From: Adenophora triphylla var. japonica
Taxonomy: Eukaryota > Streptophyta > Magnoliopsida > Asterales > Campanulaceae
Length of the DNA stretch: 64,000 nt
Assembly (NCBI GenBank): GCA_022495995.1
Contig: JAFEMH010002577.1
Coordinates: 265,661-329,660 of the forward strand
Direction: 5' to 3'
Below are positions 46,649-58,894 of the stretch, piece after piece. How positions within the stretch are numbered: position 1 is the first letter of the stretch; every line of letters begins with the position of its first letter. The notes beneath the pieces were generated by a model that ran no database searches, was not told the DNA's origin, and was given only the letters and a program-made list of their open reading frames with translations. The translations under genes and the position numbers were made by a program.

Positions 46649-48622
46649 TCATTTTTCAAAATTTAGGACCAAATTAGTTTCAATGCATCTATCCAACACT
46701 AGTCCTAAATGAGCAAGGCATTCATCAAACGAGTCTCCATGGACAGTGAAGTCATCCATGAAAACTTCCATAAATCTTTCCACAAAATCGGAGAATATAC
46801 TCATCATGCACCGTTGAAAAGTTCCAGGTGCATTACATAATCCAAACGGCATTCTCCGATAGGCAAAAGTGCCGAAGGGGCAAGTAAATGTAGTTTTCTC
46901 TTGGTCTTCCGGGGCGATAGGTATTTGAAAATACCCGGAAAAACCATCAAGAAAACAAAAATACGCCCTTCCAGCTAACCTTTCCAACATCTGATCAGTA
47001 AAGGGGAGGGGGAAGTGGTCTTTAAGAGTTACCTCATTTAAGCGGCGGAGGTCAATGCACACACGAATCCCCGTTTGCTCCCGGGTTGGAACCAACTCTC
47101 CTTTCTGATTACGGGAGACTGTGATCCCGCCCCTCTTGGGCACACATTGCGTGGGGCTCACCCACTTACTGTCGGAGATGGGATAGATGATCCCCATCTG
47201 TAGTAGCTTCAGGACCTCCTTTTTCACCGCCTCCATCATTGGCGGGTTAAGTCTCCGCTGCGGTTGTCTCACTGGCTTCGCACCCTCCTCTAGGTTGATC
47301 CGGTGCATACACAAAGATGGACTAATGCCCTTAAGATTGGCAATAGTCCAACCAATCGCAGATTTTCGCTCCCGGATCACCTCAATCAACCTCTTCTCTT
47401 GATCCTCAGTCAAACTACTAGAAATCACCACCGGAAGCGTCTCTCCCTCACCTAGATAAACATACTTAAGGTGCTCAGGGAGAACCTTCAAATCAAGCTC
47501 CGGTGCCTTCTCTATTGATGGAACAAGCTTCTCTACCGGAACCTCCAACTTCATATGACCATAACCCGGTTCTGTAGCAAACATGGCACTCTCTGTAAGA
47601 CCCATAACTGCTTCCTTCATCGAATCTGAGATGTCAAACTCCAAACTAGCATACCCCAAAGCATTCTCTAATGCGGTCTTGAGATCATCATCTCCACTAG
47701 ACACCTCAAATACCTCCTCTACCAATGGCTCGACCACATCAATGAAGCACAATGACTCCGTATCCTTAGGATATCTCATAGAGTCAAAAATATTGAACTC
47801 CATCACTTGGCCATCGAATTCCATTGTCAAGGAACCATTCGCCACATCAAGCTTTGTCCTTGCAGTCGACATAAAAGGCCTCCCCAACAGTATGGGAGCC
47901 TTGGGATCCGACTCCATCTCTAGCACATAGAAATCTGCGGGAAATATCATCTTCCCCACTTTAACCAGAACATCTTCCACCAATCCCTTCGGGTAGGCAT
48001 TCGACCTATCCGCTAGCTGTATCACCACTCTGGTGTCCTGCAATGGTCCCAACTTCAGAGTTTCGAACATCGAATAGGGCATGACGTTGATTGACGCCCC
48101 CAAGTCTAACATCGCCTTGTGCTCAGAAGCATCCCCCAAAGTAACTGGAATCACGAACATCCCTGGGTCACTACATTTCTTAGGCAATTTCCGCTGATAC
48201 ACTGCAGACACATGCTCACTAACCTTACCCTTCTTCTTACTCCTCTCCTTCTGATTCCTCTTCAGAGTACACAACTCCTTCAAGAACTTCGCATACCTCG
48301 GGACAGTCTGAAGAAGATCCAAGAAAGGAATATTAACCTCCAACCTCTTGAAGGTATCATAAATCGCCTTGTCAGGCTCCGGCTTTCGATGCTCTTTCAA
48401 GGACTCGGGGAATGGAACCTCAGGCTCATATATAGGAGCCTTAACCTCTGGTGTACTTTCTGTCTGATCGGGTACCTTCTGTACTGGCTCTGAAATATCA
48501 ACCTCAATCTCCGGTTCCTCTGCTACAACCCTGTCCTGCAGCTCCTTACCACTGCGAAGAGTGATCGCACATGCATTCTGCTTTGGATTCGGTTCAGTCT
48601 GTGAAGGCAGCTTTCCCGAATT
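46649..48622 (-). pseudogene. Athila pol, protease and reverse transcriptase part
   Basis: The open frame runs from just after the TAG at 48,623 to a TGA at 46,649-46,651 that replaces a codon inside RT. Counting from the Met at 48,400, the protease motif LDLGASINVMP is near residue 98. RT motifs are VCIDLRRLNEVTLKDHFPLP, FLDGFSGYFQIPI, MPFGLCNAPGTFQ and the active site FMDDF near residue 545. Typical of the Athila lineage. Confidence 0.9.
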
Positions 48623-49800
48623 CTAAGCCTCCATCCTACCCACAACATCTGCTATCTGTCCCATCTGTCTCTCTAAACCACTGATACTCGTATCAGTCCT
48701 CTGCTGATACTGCTGAAGATTGCTAATACTCGTATCGGTTCTCTGCTGATACTGCTGAAGACTGGTGGATAAGGTGCTCATACTCTGAGCCAGTGTACGG
48801 AACATATCTTCTGTAGATTGTCCCCTGCTTTGCGGTTCTTTGTGCCTTTGTGGCTGCAGTGGTTGCGGTGGTGGCTGTCCAAATGGTGGTCTATAACCCT
48901 GATACTGCTGCTGTTGGTAACCCTGCTGATTACCAAACTGCTGTCCGTGACCACCCGGCTGATTCTGCTGCGGACCTGTACCCCATCTGAAATTAGGATG
49001 ATTTCTCCAGTTGGGGTTATAAGTGTTACCCATCGGTCTCTGTCCCTGCTGCACAAAACCAACTGCATTGACATCCTCCATCTCACCCGTCTGCAACGAA
49101 GGGCACGAATCTGTAGGGTGCGTAATGTCATAGCAAATCCCACACTGCTTCGGTGTCTGTCCTAGAACCAACTACTTTACCATACCCTTAAGATCCTCCA
49201 TATCTGTCTCGAGCTTACTAGTCACCCCACTGCTAGAACCCGCTGCGCTAACCTGCCTCACAGTTGACCTCTTGCCATGGGTCCTCGTACTCTTAGCTAG
49301 CTCCTCGATCAATTTTTTAGCTTCATCAGTGGTCTTATTCAAAATACTTCCCCCACAGCACGAATCCACCAACCTTTTATCCTGAATGGTCAACCCTCCA
49401 TGAAAATAGACGATCAGCTGCTCCTCAGTAAACCCATGATATGGACAACTCCTACAAAGCTTGTGGAAGCGATTGTAGTAGTCGTAAAGAGTCTCATCTG
49501 CCTTTTGCTCCATATTGCTGATGTCTCTCTTCATTATATTAATCTGGTCCTGAAGGAAGAACTCTTCTAGGAATACTTCTTTCATCTGCTGCCATGTCGT
49601 GATGCTATTGGGGGGCAAGTGGTAGTACCAACCATTCGCGTTATCTTTCAGTGTGAAAGAAAACGCCCTCAATAACAGGTGCTCTATCGGAATCGACACC
49701 GGCTTCATACTGGCTGCATTTGCACAAATTGAGAGATGTGCTGATTGGGATCCTCTCCGGGCATCCCTGTGAAGTGCGGTAGCTGATTGAGTAGCCCCGG
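48623..49800 (-). pseudogene. Athila gag, 3' part
   Basis: The capsid-like segment LLLRAFSFTLKDNANGWYYH..TTWQQMKEVFLEEFF (49,708-49,175) ends in TAG at 49,172-49,174. The same frame continues with one zinc knuckle CGICYDITHPTDSC, a Gln/Pro-rich region and two copies of QQYQQRTDTSIS, to a TAG at 48,623-48,625. A shift at about 49,735 separates the first GEDPNQHISQFV segment. The upstream part of gag lies beyond the inner element at 58,469-58,743. Confidence 0.82.
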
Positions 49801-52582
49801 TGTAACGACCCCAACCCTAGGCATCAATTTTTAATATTATATTAAATGCTTTTAATATTCATATTTATTTTATGTGTTCAATTATGTCTTTAAATTCTTA
49901 ATTTAAGATAATTTGGGTGAGAAGTGAATTTGGAACCTCTTGAGAATTTATTGGATATTAAATAAAGAAATTTGGGGAAATAATAAAAATGGAAAAATGA
50001 TAAATAGTGCAAGGAGGTGAATTGAGTAGGATGAATTATTTGGATAAATGAGTTAGATTTAAATTTAAAATGGTGAGGGAAAGCCTTAGTAGAGTTTCAT
50101 GGGGGGCCAAAGTTGTAACCTTCCCTCCCCTTGCCAAGTGTCTTCCCCTAAACCCTCCTCTTACTTTCCCCTTGACCGGCCCCCCCCTCTCTTCATCCTC
50201 CTCACTCTACTTCCTCCTCCTTCATTCATACTTCCTCCTTCCTGAAAGCTTTAGAAATTTCATGGGAGCTCTCAACCCCTCTCCATCACCTCCTCTTACT
50301 CCCTTCCCTCCTTCTCCTTCATTCACTACCATTCTTCATTCTAGAGTAAATAAAGAAAACCTCCATTGAAGTCTCCTTTGCCCAAGCTTTGAAGTCAAGC
50401 ATTTCTTCACCAAAAATCAAGTCTAAGGGCACCATTGAAGTTGGATGACCTAGAGGAAGCCATCTAGCTAGAAAGATCAACATTCCCTTATAAAATCCAA
50501 AGGTGAGTTATTATGATTTCCTTTCTTTGTATGCTCATCAATGAATTGATGTTGTTATTGTTATTAAATGATTGTTTAATGCCTTAGAATGAAAGTATTG
50601 TTCACAAAGGTTGATTAAGAATGTAAGAAAGTGGATTGAACTAGATTTAGAAACTAAGTGTGAAATGTGATATTGTGATGGTTGAATGAGTAGTAAATCC
50701 AAGAGTGAGTAACCTAGGTTGATGTTATTTTGGAGATTTAAATGATCTATAATGATATGGATGAAGTTAGTAAACCTTTTTATGTTCACAAAATAAAGGA
50801 AACTTGGGTTGGGATAAATTGGTATAGCTACATAGGTATTTCCGGCCTTGTTCGAGTGCAGGTTCGGGGCACGAGTCGTGCCACGTGGCACGAGTCGTGC
50901 CTTGGATGGGGACGAGTCGTGACCAAGATTTAAGGGAAGTCGTGCTGGTTGGGGACGCCGAATGCAGGGAAGGTTAAATGGGCACGAGTCGTGCCACGGG
51001 GCACGAAGTCGTGCCACTGGGGCACGAGTCGTGCCCTGCTGGTTACTTTGCATCAATTTCTAAGTCGTTTAAATCAAATCAAACTGGAACCAAAATGAAA
51101 TCTCTTTAACCTAGATTAAAGTAGAATACTTTGGCTATACAATGACATCTTAAGGGATCAAAATGGAATTGTGGAAGTAGTTTAATTATTGTCCCGAAAA
51201 TGGTTGATAGGTTTGAATTGTAACTTCATCAAAATAGTTCCAACTTGGGAAATAGATCTTGAACTTTTATTAAGGTTGTTCGAGGTGGTATAATAATTAT
51301 GTAAGAATGGTTTACGATTCATAGTGGCCTCACCTACTCCATACCTTTGGTGAGTAGTTGCAATAGAGTAAAAGCTATAGGTTTCACTATTGAGCTAATT
51401 GGTAATGGGTATGTATCACTTTGTGGCATGGTTATTCCAAGTTGTGGAATTATTGATTATAGGGTTACCTTAATATCCTAAGTATGGACTATTTGACAAG
51501 TTGTTATGTTATCCCCATGTGTGGATATGTTACTATGTAGTTGTATGGTTATTCCATTTGTGAATTTACTTGTTATCATTCATATTTGTTGATGATACTA
51601 TGCATAGTGTATTACTTAAATGTTGCATTATGGCATTGATTGGCATGAGTATACATTACCATGTTGTTATATTACTATCCCAGTTTGTGGATTTATCTCA
51701 AGTAACTATCATGTGCTTGAGCGTGTTATGTTCGGGTGGGTATGATGGATGCCAATCAATTATTGATTTGTTCAATAAGTGATTGAAGGTACATCATACC
51801 GGTGACCCTTCCCCACTCTGTGGCCACGGGGTGGGGCTTTGCTAACGACCGTATTGACCCAAAAAGCTTTACAGTCTGTTGCGATAGTTGTAAGGAGGGA
51901 CGATATTATTTTTGGGATATTCTAATATAGGTATCCTTTCTTATATGGATCTACGGGGTATGAGACCTATAAGAGGTGAATGTCTTTGGAGGCAATTCAC
52001 CAAAGAGTGGAGTTTTACTCCCACGTTGTACGACTTATTGTTCGGACGGGAAAAGGTAAAATGAGGTAACGTAAGGTGTTTACCGCTTTCATAATGTGTT
52101 ATGTGCTACCATGCTATGTGTTGCACTTTGTTTGGCATCTTCTTTGCATATCATAATAGCTCATTGAGATTTATTCTCACCCCTCTCCCTTTACTGTTTT
52201 AGATTCCGAGGCAGGTGAACCGAACCAGTGAGGCCGGGGATATCATTGTGGACTTTTGCTTTTGGGGCTTGACAAGTTAAGTATAGGAGTGGGTTGTTAG
52301 GAGTATTGGTTAAGTATTCCTCTTTTATAATTTGTATGGAAAACCCTTTTGTTAAACAAATGTTAATTAAGGTTTCCAATGTAATTGATCAGATTATGGT
52401 TTATTAAAGTTGTGGTTGGATTTCCTCTAAGCAGAGATATTACCAATTGATTTTTATTTGGAAGTTTGAAAAATGGTTTTCTTTTAAAGGCAAATAAATG
52501 TTTCAAAAATTTAAATGGATTTTCTTAGTTTGAGCTCCTCTAGCTCGGGATACGCGTTAGGTCCCGGGTTGGGGTGCTCACA
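49801..52582 (+). repeat. 5' LTR of nested element
   Basis: It starts tgtaacgacc and ends ggttggggtgctcaca. It contains a CT-rich leader-like tract (50,110-50,345) and a cluster of ggcacgagtcgtgcc palindromes at 50,868-51,040. The downstream part (51,060-52,580) is AT-rich. It matches 55,676-58,468. Confidence 0.95.
50868..51040. repeat. Palindrome cluster gcacgagtcgtgc in LTR
   Basis: At least five copies or variants of ggcacgagtcgtgcc occur in 170 bp, each able to form a hairpin. The 3' LTR copy is at 56,752-56,925. The two LTRs differ inside this cluster more than around it. Confidence 0.88.
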
Positions 52583-52584
52583 GT

Positions 52585-52600
52585 TGGTATCAGAGCTTAG
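52585..52600 (+). promoter_or_regulatory. Primer binding site, tRNA-iMet
   Basis: tggtatcagagctta starts two bases after the 5' LTR. It is the standard plant initiator-Met tRNA primer complement. Confidence 0.9.
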
Positions 52601-52665
52601 TTTAGAGGTCAAGGGTAGATGTCTAGACTAAGTGGGAATGTGTGGAAATTGACGCCGAGTGTTTT

Positions 52666-53834
52666 ATGCAGGAGTCCGTTCTAATGGCCGGAAGCAAGGA
52701 TGATCAGCGGAAAGTTCTGGGAATTGAAGAAGATTTGGGTATAGGTGGAATTCAGGATGAAGAGATGATGAAATTATTCAGGAAGTTTGTACAGGATATG
52801 GAGACTAGAGGATCAGTTCCGAATCAGCCTGAGGAGTGTCAAAGTGATGGATGGGAAAGGTTTGTGAAGATGAATCCATCGAGTTTTAATGGATATCCGA
52901 ATCCGTTAAAGGCAGAAAATTGGTTAGCGAAATGAATAAGATTTTCGAGGTTATAGAAAGTCGCAACGAAGAGAAAGTTAGGTATGCCGTTTTCAAGCTT
53001 GAAGGTTCAGCTGATCAGTGGTGGCAGAAGTTGAAGGAAAGTTGGGAGCGGGATCATACGCCCCAGATTTGGGATAAGTTCACTCAGCAGTTCGAGGACT
53101 ATTTTATTTCAATGGTTACAAGGGATAAGAAGGAGATTGAATTCTTAAGACTAAAACAAGGAAACATGACGGTGAATCAGTATTCGGTCCGGTTTGAGGA
53201 ATTAGCTAAGTGTTGCCCTCATTTGGCATCGCATGAAGTGAAAAGGGTTCAGAAGTTTGTAACAGGGTTGAGGAGTGAGTTTAGGAAAGAATTATGGATT
53301 GATAGTTTCATCAATTATCAGACAGCCTTAGATAGAGCATATAAGGTCGAGAAGGACATTGAGGAAAATAGTGGAAGGTCCGGAAGTGGGATTAGAAACA
53401 AGCCAAAGTATCTAGGACAAGGATCCAAAGTCATTAGAGGACAGCCAAGTGTTTTAACTTCAGGAAGTGTGAGGGGGAAACTTGTTGTAGCTTCTTCGTC
53501 TAGGCCAATATCCAAACAGTATGGGATGATTTGTAAATTTTGCAAGAAGGTTGGACATACCGAAGATCGGTGTTGGAGTAAGCAAGGCAAGTGTATTAAT
53601 TGTGGAGAGATAGGACACTTTAGGAGAAATTGCCCAAGGTTGCAGCGGGGACGAGCTTCAAGCAGCAGTCAGCAAGGTGGACGACAAAGAGGTAGTACCA
53701 AGAGAGATAGCGAAGGGGAACCAAAAGAGAAGGTCTATGGGCGAGTATGCGTTTCGGGTTCAGGAGAGATAGATCCCTCAGAGGTCACTAGAGGTATATT
53801 CCCTGTCTCAAAAGTTAGGGGTCACATTTTATAG
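52666..53834 (+). pseudogene. Gag of nested element
   Basis: Met codons at 52,666 and 52,684 are possible starts. The reading is KAENWL, then a one-base loss at about 52,925, then SEMNKIFEVIESRNEEKV, LEGSADQWWQKLKESW, FISMVTRDKKEIEFLRLKQG, and two zinc knuckles, CKFCKKVGHTEDRC and CINCGEIGHFRRNC. It ends at 53,834. This is the gag of chromovirus-like Ty3/Gypsy elements. Apart from the single shift it is open over 390 codons. Confidence 0.88.
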
Positions 53835-55660
53835 ATCCTGTTGCATATCATTTATGTTTGGCATCACATTTTGCTTATATATGACATACATTGTTGAAAA
53901 TTTGTTTTATTGTTAGAGGTTACGCTCTTATGAGAGAATACCTTGAACCTCCTTTGGTTTACCACGGTGGTGATGTGGTTATGACTGAGCATGTATTGCC
54001 AGTTAGTTTGGTACGATTATTAAATTATGATTTTGAGATATATTTGACATGTATGGTTAAGTAATTGTTGTATAATGGTAGACTATCATAATAAGTGAGT
54101 CTCCTCTTTCCATGCCAAAATTGTTTATGATGGTGTTTGAGATAGGTAAACCTTAATGTGAAATTCTTGTTGTTTACGGGCGTTTAAGGTGAAACTTTTG
54201 AATTAAGTTGTGAAGAGTAATTGATATATGCTAGACTTGCATAAGGAGTCTTTTCCAAAAATTTTATGTGCTAGTTGTAAGTAAATGGTAAATGTGCTCC
54301 CGTCGGTATATTTCATGTGTTGGTTTTGAGTAGGATAAGCAGAATTGTAATCCTTATTTTGATGGCTTTAGGGTAATTAGAACTGATGATCTCCTTGTTA
54401 ATTAAAGTTCCGGGAAGATCGTGAAAATAATTTGAGAATTAGGTTAATGATTCCTTGTGAGGAGTCCCTGTATGCAAAGTTTGGTTAGTATGAGTTGGCT
54501 CGAGAAGATTTCAAAATTTTGAGTTCTATAGTCTTAAACTCGGATGTTACCATGGATCTTGTGAGGGTTGAGACCGTGATCTTTAAGTTGACAAGTGTTA
54601 CCGAAGAAATTTAAGGAATTCTTAAGAATTGTAAAGTCGTTGCTTTGGTTGACTCTAAAGGACGTGTAAATGGTGTAGGAAGTAATGAGGATGAATCGTA
54701 TTGATAGTGATAGAGAATAGATGGGGGTGTGGATCCGATCCTTACCTTACCTAGTGGATGTGGGGATCTCGTGAAAATTTAAGTGTGTATTACCGGAAGA
54801 TCAAGGTGTAGTGTTATGCAAAATGGGAAAGTGATAGCGTACGTTTCGAGGAAGTTAACTTGGATGGAGCGGAAATTTCTTATCATTTTTCGAGAGCGGT
54901 TACAATTGGTTGTGTGATTTAAATGGAATCTTATCTTTTGAAGTTCTCTTTTTGGGGTTGGTTACCGATCCTAAGAGTTGAAGGATTTAGTAGTCGAAAG
55001 GAAGAGGTTTAAAGAATACCAAATTTCTTGAGGAATAGGTTGTGTTGTGTGACGGATTTTCCTTCGACTTGAGAAATTTAATTAACCTTAGCGGGTTTGC
55101 GTATAATAGCAGTTATCATTCTAACATTGAGATGAAACCGTATGAATCTTGGTTCAGTAAGATATTATCGATCTCCAATTTATTGGGATGGAATTAGTAA
55201 AGTTAGGCCTAAGGTAATTTAGCGCCAAAGTTTGTTAATCCAATTGAAGTTCTAGAAAAGATTACGATTTGACTTATAGACCGACTTGGATCAACTTATA
55301 GAATATTTGAAGTTTTAAATATAATATCGTGATATATTTGGTAACTTAAGTTGTAATACTTTTATTTAATGGTACTTTCTTGAGGTTGTGGAAATTCGGG
55401 TAGTAATAGTTGTATGGTATTCTTGGGATGTTGTGTCGTAGAATCGTATTATTAATGAAATTAGAAATCTTGGGAAGAATCATAGAAGTGAAGAGAATAA
55501 TTGAGAAGTGAAGTTCTAGAGTACTCGGGTTATGAGAATGTATAGTAGAATCTTGCCCTTGAAACGTCTAATTGAAAATATTAAGCTAGAATGTGTGAAA
55601 GGTAACCTTTGCTTTTTGAACCTTAGGGTAAGTGACAATCAAATTCGGGACGAATTTTCT
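53835..55660 (+). pseudogene. Decayed pol remnant of nested element
   Basis: No long frame. Around 54,805-54,915 short frames give GKVIAYVSRKLTWMERKF, like the RNase H motif GKVIAYASRQLK of Ty3/Gypsy pol. Protease, RT and integrase motifs cannot be read. The length is far too short for a full pol (about 3.5 kb), so large deletions have occurred. Confidence 0.7.
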
Positions 55661-55671
55661 TTAAGGGGGAG
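55661..55671 (+). promoter_or_regulatory. Polypurine tract of nested element
   Basis: ttaaggggga lies a few bases before the 3' LTR (tgtaacgacc at 55,676). It is the expected plus-strand primer. Confidence 0.75.
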
Positions 55672-55675
55672 TGAG

Positions 55676-58468
55676 TGTAACGACCCCAACCCTAGGCATC
55701 AATTTTTAATATTATATTAAATGCTTTTAATATTCATATTTATTTTATGTGTTCAATTATGTCTTTAAATTCTTAATTTAAGATAATTTGGGTGAGAAGT
55801 GAATTTGGAACCTCTTGAGAATTTATTGGATATTAAATAAAGAAATTTGGGGAAATAATAAAAATGGAAAAATGATAAAGAGTGCAAGGAGGTGAATTGA
55901 GTAGGATGAATTATTTGGATAAATGAGTTAGATTTAAATTTAAAATGGTGAGGGGAAAGCCTTAGTAGAGTTTCATGGGGGGCCAAAGTTGTAACCTTCC
56001 CTCCCCTTGCCAAGTGTCTTCCCCTAAACCCTCCTCTTACTTTCCCCTTGACCGGCCCCCCCCTCTCTTCATCCTCCTCACTCTACTTCCTCCTCCTTCA
56101 TTCATACTTCCTCCTTCCTAGAGAAAGCTTTAGAAATTTCATGGGAGCTCTCAACCCCTCTCCATCACCTCCTCTTACTCCCCTTCCCCTCCTTCTCCTT
56201 CATTCACTACCATTCTTCATTCTAGAGTAAATAAAGAAAACCTCCATTGAAGTCTCCTTTGCCCAAGCTTTGAAGTCAAGCATTTCTTCACCAAAAATCA
56301 AGTCTAAGGGCACCATTGAAGTTGGATGACCTAGAGGAAGCCATCTAGCTAGAAAGATCAACATTCCCTTATAAAATCCAAAGGTGAGTTATTATGATTT
56401 CCTTTCTTTGTATGCTCATCAATGAATTGATGTTGTTATTGTTATTAAATGATTGTTTAATGCCTTAGAATGAAAGTATTGTTCACAAAGGTTGATTAAG
56501 AATGTAAGAAAGTGGATTGAACTAGATTTAGAAACTAAGTGTGAAATGTGATATTGTGATGGTTGAATGAGTAGTAAATCCAAGAGTGAGTAACCTAGGT
56601 TGATGTTATTTTGGAGATTTAAATGATCTATAATGATATGGATGAAGTTAGTAAACCTTTTTATGTTCACAAAATAAAGGAAACTTGGGTTGGGATAAAT
56701 TGGTATAGCTACATAGGTATTTCCAGCCTTGTTCAGAATTCTGGGTTCAGGGCACGAAGTCGTGCCCCTGGCACGAGTCGTGCCTTGGATGGGGACGAGT
56801 CGTGACCAAGATTTAAGGGAAGTCGTGCTGGTTGGGGACGCTGGAATCTGGGGAAGGTTAAATGGGCACGAGTCGTGCCCTGGGGCACGAGTCGTGCCCT
56901 GGGGCACGAGTCGTGCCCTGGCCTGGTTACTTTGCATCAATTTCTAAGCTGTTTAAATCAAATCAAACTGGAACCAAAATGAAATCTCTTTAACCTAGAT
57001 TAAAGTAGAATACTTTGGCTATACAATGACATCTTAAGGGATCAAAATGGAATTGTGGAAGTAGTTTAATTATTGTCCCGAAAATGGTTGATAGGTTTGA
57101 ATTGTAACTTCATCAAAATAGTTCCAACTTGGGAAATAGATCTTGAACTTTTATTAAGGTTGTTCGAGGTGGTATAATAATTATGTAAGAATGGTTTACG
57201 ATTCATAGTGGCCTCACCTACTCCATACCTTTGGTGAGTAGTTGCAATAGAGTAAAAGCTATAGGTTTCACTATTGAGCTAATTGGTAATGGGTATGTAT
57301 CACTTTGTGGCATGGTTATTCCAAGTTGTGGAATTATTGATTATAGGGTTACCTTAATATCCTAAGTATGGACTATTTGACAAGTTGTTATGTTATCCCC
57401 ATGTGTGGATATGTTACTATGTAGTTGTATGGTTATTCCATTTGTGGAATTTACTTGTTATCATTCATATTTGTTGATGATACTATGCATAGTGTATTAC
57501 TTAAATGTTGCATTATGGCATTGATTGGCATGAGTATACATTACCATGTTGTTATATTACTATCCCAGGCCAGGATTTATCTCAAGTAACTATCATGTGC
57601 TTGTTTGAGCGTACAGCGAGGTTCGGGCTGGGTATGATGGATGCCAATCATTATTATTGATTTGTTCAATAAGTGATTGAAGGTACATCATACCGTGACC
57701 CTTCCCCACTCCGTGGCCACGGTGGGGCTTTGCTAACGACCGTATTGACCCAAAAAGCTTTACAGATCTGTTGCGATAGTTGTAAGGAGGGACGATATTA
57801 TTTTTGGGATATTCTAATATAGGTATCCTTTCTTATACGGATCTCTGGGGTATGAGACCTATAAGAGGTGAATGTGCCGAGGCAATTCACCAAAGAGTGG
57901 AGTTTTACTCCCACGTTGTACGACTTATTGTTCAGACGGGAAAAGGTAAAATGAGGTAACGTAAGGTGTTTACCGCTTTCATAATGTATTATGTGCTACC
58001 ATGCTATGTGTTGCACTTTGTTTGGCATCTTGCATATCATAATAGCTCATTGAGATTTATTCTCACCCCTCTCCCTTTACTGTTTTAGATTCCGAGGCAG
58101 GTGAACCGAACCAGTGAGGCCGGGGATATCATTGTGGACTTTTGCTTTTGGGGCTTGACAAGTTAAGTATAGGAGTGGGTTGTTAGGAGTATTGGTTAAG
58201 TATTCCTCTTTTATAATTTGTATGGAAAACCCTTTTGTTAAACAAATGTTAATTAAGGTTTCCAATGTAATTGATCAGATTATGGTTTATTAAAGTTGTG
58301 GTTGGATTTCCTCTAAGCAGAGATATTACCAATTGATTTTTATTTGGAAGTTTGAAAAATGGTTTTCTTTTAAAGGCAAATAAATGTTTCAAAAATTTAA
58401 ATGGATTTTCTTAGTTTGAGCTCCTCTAGCTCGGGATACGCGTTAGGTCCCGGGTTGGGGTGCTCACA
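55676..58468 (+). repeat. 3' LTR of nested element
   Basis: Copy of 49,801-52,582. Long runs are identical. Differences cluster at 56,725-56,935 and 57,565-57,650 (for example ctatcccaggccaggattta against ctatcccagtttgtggattt). Confidence 0.95.
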
Positions 58469-58743
58469 CCCGGCTTCAACTCAAATGTCACCCCGGCAGG
58501 TAAGGCCGGGAATTGGACGGCATGTGGTTGCTCATTCCAATTCGGGGCAGTCCTTTGCCTCAATGTCTGTGGTGGAACTGCTTGTTCTCCACCACCACCA
58601 CCATTATTATTTCCGTCCTGCATCTCTTCAGCAAATAATATCCCCTTGATTCTCCTGCTTTGTTGTCGACCTTTCCTGAAAGATCTTTCAATTTCTGGGT
58701 CAAACGAAACAAGTAAATTATTAGTAAAACGGGTGTGAACCAT
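58469..58743 (-). pseudogene. Athila gag, 5' part
   Basis: It starts at ATG 58,743 with MVHTRFTNNLLVSFDPEIER and continues through a Gln/Asn/Gly-rich stretch to LPAGVTFELKPG, where the inner element cuts it. It continues at 49,800 on the other side. Confidence 0.8.
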
Positions 58744-58871
58744 GCACGGTTACACACCACAGGGGATCAGGGGAAATCACTTAGCAGATAACACAAATAC
58801 TAAAATAAAAAGAAATAAAATGAAAAAGAAATAGATTAAGAAAAGAATGAGATCGTAAACAATTACACCGT

Positions 58872-58889
58872 TCCCCGGCAACGGCGCCA
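58872..58889 (-). promoter_or_regulatory. Primer binding site, tRNA-Asp
   Basis: On the - strand tggcgccgttgccgggga is complementary to the 3' end of plant tRNA-Asp(GTC). It lies 5 bases inside the 5' LTR. This primer is usual for the Athila group. Confidence 0.88.
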
Positions 58890-58894
58890 AAATT

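Larger units (their letters stand above)
49801..58468 (+). mobile_element. Non-autonomous Ty3/Gypsy element (TR-GAG type) nested in Athila gag
   Basis: LTRs 49801-52582 and 55676-58468 (about 2.79 kb) both run tgtaacgacc...gctcaca. The perfect 5-bp TSD cccgg lies at 49796-49800 and 58469-58473. The tRNA-iMet primer site follows the 5' LTR, gag is near-complete, a polypurine tract precedes the 3' LTR, and the space between gag and the tract (1.8 kb) has only decayed pol traces. LTR identity is very high over long stretches, so insertion is recent. Confidence 0.92.

Noticed and set aside
48119..48493. + strand open frame of 124 codons over pol
   Set aside because: Antisense shadow of the Athila pol frame. 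Codon pattern and homology are on the - strand.
50070..50369. 99-codon Pro/Ser/Leu-rich + frame in the LTR CT-rich tract
   Set aside because: Low-complexity pyrimidine tract, and broken in the 3' LTR copy. More likely a leader-like sequence than a gene.
50538..51056. 172-codon - strand frame in the LTR, repeated at 56,419-56,940
   Set aside because: It lies antisense within both LTRs, spans the palindrome array, and changes between the two copies by indels. No protein similarity recognised.
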